Source of the DNA: Notolepis coatsorum
Taxonomy: Eukaryota > Chordata > Actinopteri > Aulopiformes > Paralepididae
Assembly: GCA_963971535.1 (NCBI GenBank)
Contig: OZ020587.1
Location: 155,517,668-155,581,667 of the forward strand
Length of the DNA: 64,000 nt
Reading direction: 5' to 3'
Below are positions 26,060 to 36,845 of the stretch, one piece after another (position 1 is the first letter of the stretch; each line of letters begins with the position of its first letter). The notes beneath the pieces are model-generated. The model searched no databases. It saw only the letters and a program-made list of their open reading frames with translations, and was not told the DNA's origin. A program made the translations under genes and the position numbers.

Positions 26060-26440
26060 GGCGTCTCCACCCACTCTGCCCCCCACGCCCCCTGACTACC
26101 CACTCTCTGCCGCGCCCTGACTACCCACGCTCTTCCGCCCCCTGACTACCCACTCTGCCCCCACCCACCCTGACTACCCACTCTGCCCCCACCCACCCTG
26201 ACTACCCACTCTGCCCCCACGCACCCTGACTACCCACTCTCTGCCGCGCCCCTGACTACCCACTCTCTGCCGCGCCCCTGACTACCCACTCTCTGCCGCG
26301 CCCCTGACTACCCACTCTCTGCCGCGCCCTGACTACCCACTCTCTGCCCCCCCCTGACTACCCACGCTCTGCCCCCCCCGACTACCCACGCTCTGCCCCC
26401 CCCTGACTACCCACACTCTGCCACCCACGCACCCTGAAAT
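26060..26440. repeat. 27-bp minisatellite
   Basis: About 14 copies of CTGACTACCCACTCTCTGCC followed by GCGCCC, CCCACCC or CCCCCC variants. Confidence 0.92.
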
Positions 26441-26654
26441 ACAGCGCCACAGCCGATGCTGGTGCTTGTATTATACACGGAGCGAGACGACGGTAGCCGC
26501 TCTGTCTGGCAAAAGACTAAATGTGGGTGAACGGATGAGACGACTAAAGCTATTGCAGGTGCCACAGACGTTGATGTAGGCTTTTATCCTGTAAGAACTA
26601 AATATGACTGGATATTATGTTCAAGGACCTAGGTCATGGTATGACTGTCTTCTG

Positions 26655-26800
26655 TTTACGTTTCAAGTTTGTTTATTATTTGTCACAACAAAATACAGAA
26701 TACTTTATGATGAAATGCTTGTTTCTGTGAGCCCCTGAGAGTGTGCTACATACAGTAAAAAGAAAGTAAAAATAAAAGTAATTAAGAAGTAAGTAAAGTC
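26655..26800 (-). mobile_element. Rex1-like LINE 3' tail, - strand
   Basis: TTTCAAGTTTGTTTATTATT and ACAGAATACTTTATGATG with AAATGCTT match, in reverse, the 3' end of the Rex1-like element at 57981-59618 (GTATTCTGTACTTC and AACTTGAACTTG). From 26800 to 27330 I recognise nothing beyond a duplicated GTCCCGCCACAGAC (about 26869 and 26907) and a 16-G run at 27145-27160. Confidence 0.5.
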
Positions 26801-27334
26801 AATATACATATATACAATACAGAGAAAACTGAGTAAACTAAGGTACAATGCAGAGGTACAAACTGGGGGTCCCGCCACAGACGGCACCGGCCTCCCCCTG
26901 CCGCCTGTCCCGCCACAGACAGCGAAGCCGGGGGGAGATTTATGGCGTGGAACATAAAGTTGGAGCAGTATACTCCACCAACAAGGTCATGGTCAGTGAA
27001 CCCAGCTAATGAGAACCTGACCAAACGGGCTGGAATGGCGCTATAGCCTTAGCCAACCTAGCGGGAATAAGTATTCAGCCTCATGGGAGCAATAGTGACC
27101 AACGCCAGCAGAGAGGTTGCGGAGGGGTCACAGGGAGAGAGAGAGGGGGGGGGGGGGGGGCCTCCTATACAGTAGTGATCGGCGCTAATAAAAGAGAGGT
27201 GGTCACCCTCTTGTCAAGATGTCAATGTGATTGATTGTATAGCCTATGTGGATGTGGACCACCTGGGAATCATTCCTGTCCATCTACAAAGCACTTAAAC
27301 CCGTGGTTTGCTTTTGGAGATGGCTGATAGCGAC

Positions 27335-27480
27335 ATGGTGGTGTGGTGGTTAACACTGTCGCAGCAAGAAGGTCCTGGGTTCGATTCCTGCTTGAGGACC
27401 GGGTTGCCAGGTACCCAGGTGGGGCCTCTCTGTGTGGAGTTTGCATGTTCTCCCCCTGTGCTCGCAAGGGTTTCCCCTCC
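27335..27480 (+). mobile_element. DANA/Mermaid-like tRNA-derived SINE fragment
   Basis: GTGGTGGTTAACACTGTCGC, GGTCCTGGGTTCGATTCC (box B) and TGTGTGGAGTTTGCATGTTC with TCCCCCTGTG are the hallmark order of the zebrafish DANA / HpaI-type SINEs. The 5' TSD was not resolved. The open frame running on to 27619 has no recognisable family, and I do not call it a gene. Confidence 0.75.
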
Positions 27481-27778
27481 AGAAAAAGAGATGAACCCAA
27501 TGGAAAAACACCTAGAAGAACAGATCGCTGACGCTGTCGCGTCCCTGGTGAAGATGGACAGGAGCATTTGGATTGGTCCCCACGCCGCAACCCACGTCTG
27601 CTCCCGGCTGCCGAGATGACGAGATGGGTCGGGTGCAGAGAATACTTTTTATTTGTATTATCTGTGATGTGTGTTCCTGTGTTCGCTAGTTTAAAAAATG
27701 TATCTTAATTCTAAATATAATTTGCATTTGTTAGTAATAGCCATGACGCAATGGGGGCCCACACAAGAAAATCATCAT

Positions 27779-28412
27779 TATTTTTTTTTCTTTTCACTTT
27801 TTCTCTTTTTTTCTATTTTTCTATTTTTCTCCCATCCCGATTTTGCTGTTCCCAATTCTCCCCTCCCCTGTCTTGAACGTTGCTCGACTATGCCCCCCAC
27901 TGGTTGGTTGTAGGGAGAGCCTACAATTATTCTATTATTCTACCTATGTGAATGCGTCTAAGCTTCTTACCCCGCGTTGTGTCTTACTCTATATCAGTTG
28001 CTACCGTTCAGTTACCTCCCGTCCTCCATACCAATAAAATTCCATACTCCACAGAGGCCCTCGCTCATCTTTCTTGCACAGTCCCCGACCGGCCTCGCCT
28101 CCCCCTTCTCCCCATGCTGGCCAGCCTCAGCTGTAGCCACTGTTTGTAGGCCTGTGATCCTGTCATATTCTGACCTATGACCGTCCTTCCTTGGATTTAC
28201 AGACGGCCACTCCCTGTCTCTGCTGTGCAGGCGTCCCCCAACCGACCTGTAGGAGTCGCTGTCCACAACCCATCGACTTCCACCCGCTAACCCTGCCAAT
28301 TGAGTCAGTATGACGGCCGGCCCAAGCCGGAGGCAACGCCGACAGCTGGAGTCGAACCCGGTGTCTCTTGCGTTGGTGACAAGCACAGTGTCCACTGCGC
28401 CACCCAGCCGCC
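27779..28412 (-). mobile_element. tRNA-derived SINE (family B), - strand, split by a 277-bp insert
   Basis: The T-run and TTTCTCCCATCCCGATTTTG tail are on the left. The tRNA-like head on the right reads, on -, GGCTGGGTGGCGCAGTGGAC with box B GGGTTCGACTCC. Family sequence is interrupted at 27931-28207 by a segment that also occurs at 32287-32563. Confidence 0.8.
27931..28207. repeat. 277-bp duplicated segment, copy 1 (inside a SINE)
   Basis: It starts TCTATTATTCTACCTATG and ends TTGGATTTACAGACGGC. An equally long copy with only a few substitutions is at 32287-32563, in the interior of the LTR element. No TIR or TSD is apparent, and it is not recognised as a known family. Confidence 0.85.
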
Positions 28413-28424
28413 CATTTCTAACAT

Positions 28425-28889
28425 GTTTTTTTTTTTATCCACTTTCTCCCATTTTCTATTTTTCTCCCATCCCAATTTCGTATCATCCAATTCAACCCTC
28501 CCCTGTCTCGAACGCTGTTTCTTGCCTCCCACAAGCCGGCTGCAATGTGGACTAAGTCATACATAGCACGAGTCCCCTCCGATACTCGAGGTAACAGCAG
28601 TCGCATCTTTTCACCTGCGCGGCGCGATCTTTCAGCGTCAGGGGTCTGCGCTTTGGAGGGGCGCTTCCTGATTCTACTGCGCAGGCGCACCAACCGACCT
28701 GTAGGAGTCGCTGTCCACAACGCCCGATCCCCACCCATCAGTTTCCCACCCCCTAATACTGCCAATGTGTATTAGTACGGACGACCAGCTAAACTGAAAG
28801 CAATGTGGAGCGCTGGGCTCGAACAGGCGAACCCAGCGTCTCCAGTATTCGTGGTGAGCGCCTTTCCCACTGCACCACGTAGCCGCCCT
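28425..28889 (-). mobile_element. tRNA-derived SINE (family B), - strand, 12-bp TSD
   Basis: Flanked by CATTTCTAACAT at 28413-28424 and 28890-28901. T-run at left; the head at right reads, on -, GGCTACGTGGTGCAGTGGG with box B GGTTCGCCTGTT-type sequence (GGGTTCGCC). It inserted directly beside the 5' end of the SINE at 27779-28412. Confidence 0.87.
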
Positions 28890-28919
28890 CATTTCTAACA
28901 TATGTTAACATTTTCTACT

Positions 28920-29040
28920 GATCTACCTTTAATCATTTAGCTGAACGCTTTTATCCAAAGCGACTTACAAGTTCAAGCTCAGGTCAGCAGGAAGGGTACA
29001 ACTCTGGCAGCTAAGGGTCGAAGATGGTTCGTTAATTAAA
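28920..29040. repeat. Interspersed repeat fragment of a common fish type
   Basis: TCATTTAGCTGAACGC and TTTTATCCAAAGCGACTTAC are a motif I know from many teleost interspersed repeats. Boundaries and class are not resolved. Confidence 0.45.
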
Positions 29041-29086
29041 TAGTGTAGAACTTGAGTGCTTACAGTCTTGAGTGCATAGTAGTAAA

Positions 29087-29403
29087 GCCGCCTATATTAC
29101 TACCTAGTACCTACTATTGTGACTGTGGATAGACACGCGGTACCTCCGTTACACTACTATACTAATGTCTATCCACAGTCACGATGGACAGTGTTGTGAA
29201 GTGGCTGTGGACGTTAAGCGTCAGAGGCGTCCAGACACATTACCAAGAAGTTAATTCACCTCTTGGTCTAGTGGTCTGTGATGCTGCCCATGGCGCGGGA
29301 GACCAGGGTTCAACTCCCACTCAGGGCGATCCCTTAACGGGGGTCGAATCGAAACACAACGCAGAGGAATACGACACCGGTTACAGTAGGTAGTAATATA
29401 GGC
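29087..29403. mobile_element. TIR element of about 317 bp carrying a tRNA-like pol III cassette
   Basis: Terminal inverted repeats: GCCTATATTACTACCTA at 29090-29106 against TAGGTAGTAATATAGGC at 29387-29403. Inside, a perfect 16-bp hairpin TGACTGTGGATAGACA (29120-29135) pairs with 29166-29181. A tRNA-like segment has box A TGGTCTAGTGG (29264-29274) and box B GGTTCAACTCC (29307-29317), 33 bp apart. No coding frame. It may be a MITE that captured a SINE head, or a SINE inside a MITE. Confidence 0.65.
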
Positions 29404-30133
29404 AAGGTGGATTCCTTAGTACGAAGCTCGACAAAAAAAGATTCGGCTATTGATTCTGATTGTAACTAAATAAATAAATACCGGAGTAGGTACTTATAAA
29501 AATGGACCACGGCGACTGAATTCGAAACATATCAGTTATGTGATATGATATCGGACTTCTTAAATGGGTAGAGTAGAGTAGTTTGTAAAGTATCGTCCCT
29601 AAATGAAATCATTGATGTCGTGAGAACGACGTCGAGTTGTATTCAAGAGTGTTTGGATTCAGGCAGCGACACCGTTTTATTGATCCATCCAAACCGCGAC
29701 ACTTCCTGCGGTCCGAAGTGACCTGGATCTGATCATTATGAATGAAACACACACCCTGAAAACGAAATACGCATGTGCGACTGCCCTCCTTTTCATAATT
29801 CACTTTTTCGTTGTCGGAACCTTTTCAACTCTGAAAAGCATTCCCCCTCTACTATCCTGTAAGTATGAGGAGAGGAAGAGAAGAGGATAGGTTTAGTCAT
29901 GATTTAATTTCTTTCTTCATTTTCCTCCTTCTCTCTGTTATTATTCCAGGCCTTCGTTTGCTTCACCACACCCCTGCCTACAGTGGACCACCGTTCAGCC
30001 GTTACCTGCTCTTGTGTATATGGATGCATTTGACCACATGAGGTCAGCACTGTATCACTCTGCAACTAAGATTGGATCTCCATCCTAACAGACCTGGATC
30101 AATGTGTATTTAGAAAATAATTCAATACAGGTG
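29404..30133. other. Unassigned sequence
   Basis: No gene, repeat or RNA recognised. The segment TTATTATTCCAG at 29940 looks like a splice acceptor, but the frame after it closes within 30 codons and matches nothing I know. Confidence 0.5.
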
Positions 30134-30466
30134 CTGTAAGTGGTATTCTTTTGTTAAAATAAGTGTTAAGTAGCTCTACATTCCGACAGCCATCACTGAT
30201 ATAGAGTGTCTGGTCAGTAACATGGGTCTCCCAGTCCCTCCCCTCTGCAGTAAACAGCCATCACTGATATAGAGTGTCTGGTCAGTAACATGGGTCTCCC
30301 AGTCCCTCTGCTCTGCAGTAAACAGCCATCACTGATATAGAGTGTCTGGTCAGTAACATGGGTCTCCCAGTCCCTCTGCTCTGCAGTAAACAGCCATCAC
30401 TGATATAGAGTGTCTGGTCAGTAACATGGGTCTCCCAGTCCCTCCTGCTCTGCAGTAAACAGCCAT

Positions 30467-31709
30467 TGTAGTATATTTCTATAGAATCCTACAATAATCT
30501 AAGGTTATTGTACAGTACAATGAGATTGCTATCTGGAAGGAGCAGATGAGAAATAAACGTGTACGCCAGACAACCAGAACTCTAGTTCAACTCAAATGAT
30601 TTATTTGACCCAGGGCCAAGAGTGAATAAAAGGTTGCCTTTCACATACAAGGATTATCAGAAAACATTAACATGTCTGCTGTGTACAGGAATCAACAAGG
30701 TTTGCATCTCAAACCCCAACATAGGTACATACAACAGTCATTCGTTAACATAATTTGAACATACATTGACAATACTGTAAGCCCTTTTTGCATATAAGTA
30801 AGCCTGGTTTCTAAGCTAAGTTACATTCTATTCTAACCAAACATAATGGTTCCATCCGGCTTACTTACATCAAAAACAGCACAGTCTCTCTGGTCGGGAG
30901 GGGTGGAGCCGCAGACCTCTGGGCTCCTGAACTACCAATATGTTCGCTCTTATATACTATAATTTCTGGCCAATAATAGCACATTTTACTAATACAGTTG
31001 GTCCAATCAGGCGTCTTCTGTGGGGGGTTGGTGTTTTCTTCCTGTTGGGGCTGGTTGCCCCCACCTCTGGGTTTCTCTGGGGGGAGGCCGGCTGCCCCCC
31101 CCCCCTTGATCTCCTGTGTGGATCTTGACTCAATACCCAGAGGGGGCCGCTAGTGGCCCCCGTCATTGTCTTCCTGATGGGTCTGTCCCAACAGGTCCCC
31201 AACAGGTTCGTGGGTGGGGGTTGGTGTCGTCTTCCCTCAGTGAACAGAAGGGGGGGGGGTCTTGATGGCCCCCCTCCTTGGTGTGGTCAAATCTCCTCTT
31301 AAATGAATAATATATAACTTTAACATTCCTTCTATATGGCTATAGATGTCTAATATCATCCAAGTACAGTCAGTGCTTTCTTAGACTGATACCAGACATC
31401 ATATGAGACCTTTTGATACTAAACAGTTGATTAATAGATTGTCCTGTCTTATAATGTCAGAGCCAGTATGAGGTCTCTGGTTAGACCAGCTGTCCTCTGC
31501 GGTAATCTGGTCACAGTAGGTGTGACCTTTGTCTCTTTGTTCTGAGTACTGAGTACATTTGTTAGTGGGGGTTTATTGACTGTTTCTGTAACACCAGTAT
31601 CACTTAAAACACCCTCTACTGTTGAAAGGGTACACCTGGCTTTTTGCATTATGGTTCTCTAATTTATTCACACATATTAATTATGAAATTCAAAGGCAAT
31701 ATTACCACA
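30467..31709 (-). repeat. LTR (the 3' LTR of the - strand element)
   Basis: It ends, in + orientation, CAATATTACCACA and begins TGTAGTATATTTC. It carries AATAAA on - (30600-30605 on +). It differs from the other LTR by scattered substitutions and small indels, and lacks about 55 bp present there after GCTATCTGGAAGGAG. Confidence 0.9.
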
Positions 31710-32286
31710 TTCCCCACTTTGGCAATTCACATTGTCATATACTGTATATTGACTTGATTTTCATACTAACCATACAATATAATAATAATCATTTTTTCAA
31801 AATTTTCTCAATTTTTTCTTTTTTCTCACATTTTTCTTTCATTATTCTTTAGTACATATCATCAATGAGTTTCTTCTCCTCAAAGCTCATTAGCCAGAGG
31901 CCCACCTTTTAAACAACAACTTTTGGGTTTGTTGAAAACAATAAAACAATTCAATCTAATCATTATATCTTAAAATAAAACACAATCTTTAAAAACCCAA
32001 TTTTCTTAAGTTACAGAACGTTTAGTTCCACATTCTTTTATAAGATCTGGGGGAGACAACATGCATTAGTATTCATTTTTACATTAATTTGTTTCTTCTC
32101 CTGTTAATTCCTTTCCTAAAACAGCACAATCACATCTGCATAATCCTTCAATTGGTCTTCTCATCTATCCACCCCCCTTATGACCATATCATGGTCATAA
32201 AACCTTACCACCTCGTCGTTACAGCACAGTCGGGCAGGGAAGGCGGAGAATCACTCAAGGAGAAAAAAAATGTGCCATAATCTATG

Positions 32287-32563
32287 TCTATTATTCTACC
32301 TATGTGAATGCGTCTAAGCTTCTTACCCCGCGTTGTGTCTTACTCTATATCAGTTGCTACCGTTCAGTTACCTCCCGTCCTCCATACCAATCAAATTCCA
32401 CACTCCACAGAGGCCCTCGCTCATCTTTCTTGCACAGTCCCCGACCGGCCTCGCCTCCCCCTTCTCCCCATGCTGGCCAGCCTCAGCTGTAGCCACTGTT
32501 TGTAGGCCTGTGATCCTGTCATATTCTGACCTATGACCGTCCTTCCTTGGATTTACAGACGGC
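32287..32563. repeat. 277-bp duplicated segment, copy 2
   Basis: Same length and nearly the same bases as 27931-28207 (for example ACCAATCAAATTCC here against ACCAATAAAATTCC there). The flanks are unrelated. Confidence 0.85.
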
Positions 32564-34669
32564 TCTCTCAGTCTGGACGTTTTCCCAAACCTGCGTCTGT
32601 TTTGGCCTCTGCTCTCGGGGCTATGATGAAGGAGGGGCCAGCGTCCACAAGCGACCTCTTTTCACAACCTAATAATTTCCCACAGGAGACAACTGAACAG
32701 GTTCACTCCTCTGTGTCGTAATCTACTGAAATGTATTCATACCCATCCTCCATGACTCCTCTACATGTGATGGTCCGCTTCCCCCCCTCGACTGAATCTG
32801 TGAGGGAAAAAACACAAAGCAAATCCTTTTCACATAATATGTCAACTACTTTCAAGAGAAGCCAATGTTAATCATATGCAAACGTGATAGGCCACTTAGC
32901 TTTTGTTGACATTCTGCCCTGACGCCATCACTCCTGCCACCAGCTCTCTCCTCTCACACCCAGACCAAAAAAAAAAAAACAGATGTAGAAAAAAACAAAA
33001 GACAAATAATTAACAAAACATCTAAATACACCACATCCTTCAACCACATGTTTTGCAACATGTGAAATTACCATTCATCCCTAAAACAGTAAATCAATAA
33101 AAACAACAAGCTCCAAACTTCACATGCACACCACTCTGTCACTCACCACCATCACACAACTGCCCCATTCAAACATGTTTCTGTGACTTGACACCTCTAT
33201 GTTAGCACAGTCTCCCCCACTGGCTCCATTCAAACACATTCAGTCCACACAATCAAAAATTAAAATAGACATATGTACTGACAAACCATTCTAAAAGAAA
33301 CAATATCAAATGAAAGTAATAAAATAAAACTCCTTTAAAGTAATACAATAAAACTCCTTCCATCCAATATCTCACAGTCCCAAGCACTCACTGAAATCAA
33401 GACACCCAGACATGCACTCACACGCCACTCAATCCATCCTCACATTATCAGGTAACCACTCAAAGACAAAGCCATTCTCGCTTGCCCCACTCATGCATAC
33501 CACCTGGCACACAATCATCCACAGTCACTCTGATAATTTGAACCACCATCTTTTCCCAACATACCTCACTCATATCATAAACAAATACTTTCACCCTCAC
33601 TCCCTCACTTGTTAATCAACCAACATACAGACATACAAGGTTAGTTTCCCTGCCTGCTCTCAGCTTCAGGCTAATTCAGTGCACACTTTCCTACCATACA
33701 GTTCTCACTGTATTTTCTACTCCTCACATCCAGAGGAAGTCTGGGAACCCCCTCAGCGATAGAACCTCAAAACATACCCAGTGTCCTGAGAGCCTAACGC
33801 TAATCCTCCTAATCAACTAGTTAGCCCTTCAATGTAATTAACCTCATCTGAACTGGCTATCCTAATTCAATTACTGTGCTCACTCCTCCCTCAGCTGTGT
33901 TCTGTATTAGCGCTCCTGTCTCCTCCTCCTGTCACTTCCTGGCCCCCTCATGCTATCCCAAACTAGCACCTTATCTTCCTGTCTCCCTGTTGTTAAAATA
34001 GCTGCATCTGTTATCTCACTTCTCCAACTGTTCTCTCCTATCTTCACCTCTGACCTCTCTCCTGTTGCATCTAATCTTACCAGGCCTGCTTCGCCATCCT
34101 GTCATAAAAAACAGCCATTGTAAGCAACAGCTGCCCATCTCGACCCCCCTTGGGCATACAACGTTATCATCTTCCTGCTGTAAAGATCTATTCGAGGTCC
34201 CTCTCATGAGTTGTAACAGCGATCATAAACAACAGGCGCTACCACCATATGCAGGCCCCCTGCAACTTCATCAAAAGGTTAATCATTTCATACATCTCAC
34301 CCTGGGGGCAAGCCGCCCCCCAGGTTTGAATAAAACACACATTCCTACTGCCTCCAGGGGAGGCTAAATCCCTTCCCCCCAGAGGTTAAGTAGCACATAT
34401 TTGCAATTTCACCTAGTATTATCTCAACTACTGTAAACACAATCATATCATTAAATCGTCATTGCATTAATAAAATTGTTTTCTAACACAGACAGCAAAC
34501 CTCCATCAATAAATTATAATTTCCTACAAGTCTGAGGCTTGTGTCAAGCATTAAATATCCTAATCATATTAACAGTGTATTAAAGATTTACCTCATACAA
34601 GCATAAACAATCTCAAAATAATTTCCATTGTATACAGATTTTAAAATCACATATTTGCACAACACTAAT

Positions 34670-36020
34670 TGTTACAAAGGATCAGATTAAACCGAATATA
34701 TATATTTATTGATTGATATATATTGCATAGTATTTGTATATCATTTGATATCCCTTGTATATTCCTTGTACATATACACGGAATATCCCTTTAGCCTAGT
34801 ACAGACCATAATATTTCATTCTCCTATTGGACAGCGGTCCACAGGCGCCAAGGCCATGCCTCCAAAGTCAGGTTCAAAGTCACCGCCGGGGACATGCCTG
34901 GACAAGAATGGTATTGCGCAAGGATATGAGACAGGAATAAAGCTGGTACTAGTTTATTCATCTAAGCGTATAAATACGGCGCAGGTGAATACAGAAGCAC
35001 TTAGAGAAACTTAGAGTGTTACCCAATAAGTTGAAGCCTCACCCACGATACGACGTGCGGTGAAGTATGGCCTGTTTGGCCCCAAATAGAGCATTGAGAC
35101 CGCGTGCGAATTAATAACTGAAGTGTCAGAGTTTGGCGCTATACCGTCGAGTGCGACCTAGTCTATTAAGTCAGTAATAGTCTATTTGTGTATAGTGTAT
35201 CGTGCGGCTAAAGTTCTACAGTGACCAGCATCACCAACGTTTTCCTCGTATCAGCTAGAGTGCTTATCCAGGCTGGGCTGCTTTCATGGCGCTTTCACCC
35301 GAGGGGCCCTAGACGAGGATCGTGTGGACATGTACACTGGATTATCTACCCGACGATTGCATAGCCCTTTTCGGCTGGATTATATTTGCTTTTGGTCCTG
35401 TAATTAATGGAGCGGAGAATCGCCGACGCCCACAAGTGTGTGGGATTTACCCTGTGAGGAGCCACGTCGAGTCTGCCCCTCAGAAGCCTGAGGCAGGCTA
35501 GCTTTCTTCCCTGTGGAGCTACAGGCTACGGAGAACAGCTGTATTCGTCTGTGGATCAAGATCTTATTGCACCGTCTCCCGTACTCGGAGTCTCCTTATC
35601 ATCGTTGACCCAGACTCTACTACCGACAGATCCTCTACCCTTGCTGGCTTACAACCGGGGGGACCCTTCCAGTATCTCCCGCTATATATTACTAGTGTAC
35701 CATAGATATAATTCCCTAAGATTCAGGTTGTATGATTACCTCCTGCGTAACCAGAGAATGGACATTCGTTATTGATTTACCTACGCACATTCCTTTGCCT
35801 TATAAGCGCATTCAAAGTGAAGTAAAGAAAGTATATTATGTACCTTTTGCTGCAATAAATACTTAAATACAACTTTGTGTAGAACCGATTCATTGTGGGA
35901 AGTGTTCATCATTATATATATCATGTACTGTATGGCCAGTAATTAAAGTGCATAAGACGGTAGTGGTTTAATGATACCATACTTATCAATACAGTCAGGG
36001 AATTGTACCCCTCAGTTACA
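34670..36020 (+). mobile_element. Probable solo LTR, + strand
   Basis: It starts TGTTACAAAGG and ends CAGTTACA, with CTAAT on both sides (34665-34669 and 36021-36025), a 5-bp TSD. It has a TATA-like CGTATAAATACGG near 34969 and an AATAAA near 35853 followed by GT-rich sequence. No internal region or partner LTR is present. A competing 13-bp direct repeat TTAAACCGAATAT (34688 and 36125) leaves the left boundary open. Confidence 0.5.
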
Positions 36021-36234
36021 CTAATCATGCATAACACAAATATAAGCATCTCTATCAAACACCACTCATTAGAAATTAAACATTATTATTAGTTAAGTTC
36101 CAATCATGCTAAGACTCAAAAATGTTAAACCGAATATTCTGGGAACGTTAGCTCTGTATATAGGTGACATGTGATTCTAATGTAGATGTATTTAATCAAA
36201 TATAACGCAAGCAATATGCCTTTCCCAGTGTAGA

Positions 36235-36657
36235 GTGCTTTCCCACCTCAGCTCTCAAACATTATCCCTCCCGGTCAAGACTATACTCACAGGTACCCGG
36301 AAGAGAGCTCACATCACCCCTGTACTTGCCTCCCTCCACTGGCTCCCGGTGCACTTTAGAATAGACTTCAAGGTCCTCTTAATGGTGTACAAAGCCCTAA
36401 ATGGTAAAGCCCCTGCTTACCTAGCAGACCTCCTCACCCCCTATACCAACGCCAGGGCCCTCAGATCGGCTGATAAGGGTCTCCTAACCACTCGTAGGTC
36501 CAACTTCAGGTCTAGGGGGGGACGTGCTTTTGCGGTCGCAGCCCCTGACCTCTGGAACAGCATCCCCATGTCCATCAAATCTGCCCCCTCCATCGAGTCT
36601 TTTAAATCAAAACTCAAAACCCACCTATATCGCCTGGCCTTCCCTGACTCACTTTGA
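36235..36657 (+). pseudogene. L2-like reverse-transcriptase ORF, C-terminal remnant
   Basis: It encodes RKRAHITPVLASLHWLPVHF, ALNGKAPAYLADLLTPY, ALRSADKGLLTTRRSNF and SFKSKLKTHLYRLAF, the conserved end of L2-clade ORF2 downstream of the RT domain. The N-terminal endonuclease and RT core are absent (5' truncation, usual for LINE copies). The frame from about residue 14 on is clean. The true element starts near 36270; the preceding residues are chance sequence. Confidence 0.88.
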
Positions 36658-36845
36658 CTCTTGCCGTACTTGTTGACGTGTTGTTCTGTTTTTCCTTTGT
36701 CTATCCGTTGATTTATTTTATTTCTCTGTTTATTTTATACTTTTCTTTGTACTTAGCTTAGCCATGTGAAGCACTTTGGTTGACAAGCGTCATGTTTAAA
36801 CGTGCTATACAAATACATTTGATTGATTGATTGATTGATTGTGTA
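36270..36845 (+). mobile_element. 5'-truncated L2-like LINE with (GATT)n tail
   Basis: The coding remnant is followed by a 3' UTR with GTGAAGCACTTTGGTTGAC, TGCTATACAAATACATTTG and a terminal GATTGATTGATTGATTG. The same 3' design is seen reversed at 5412. It inserted in the interior of the LTR element. Confidence 0.85.

Noticed and set aside
27308-27619. 103-codon frame with a DANA-like SINE at its start
   Set aside because: The first half is SINE sequence; the second half matches no family I know and has no splice or codon support.
29264-29317. Functional tRNA gene
   Set aside because: Box A and B are present but there is no complete cloverleaf or terminator and it lies inside a TIR element; a SINE-like head is more likely.
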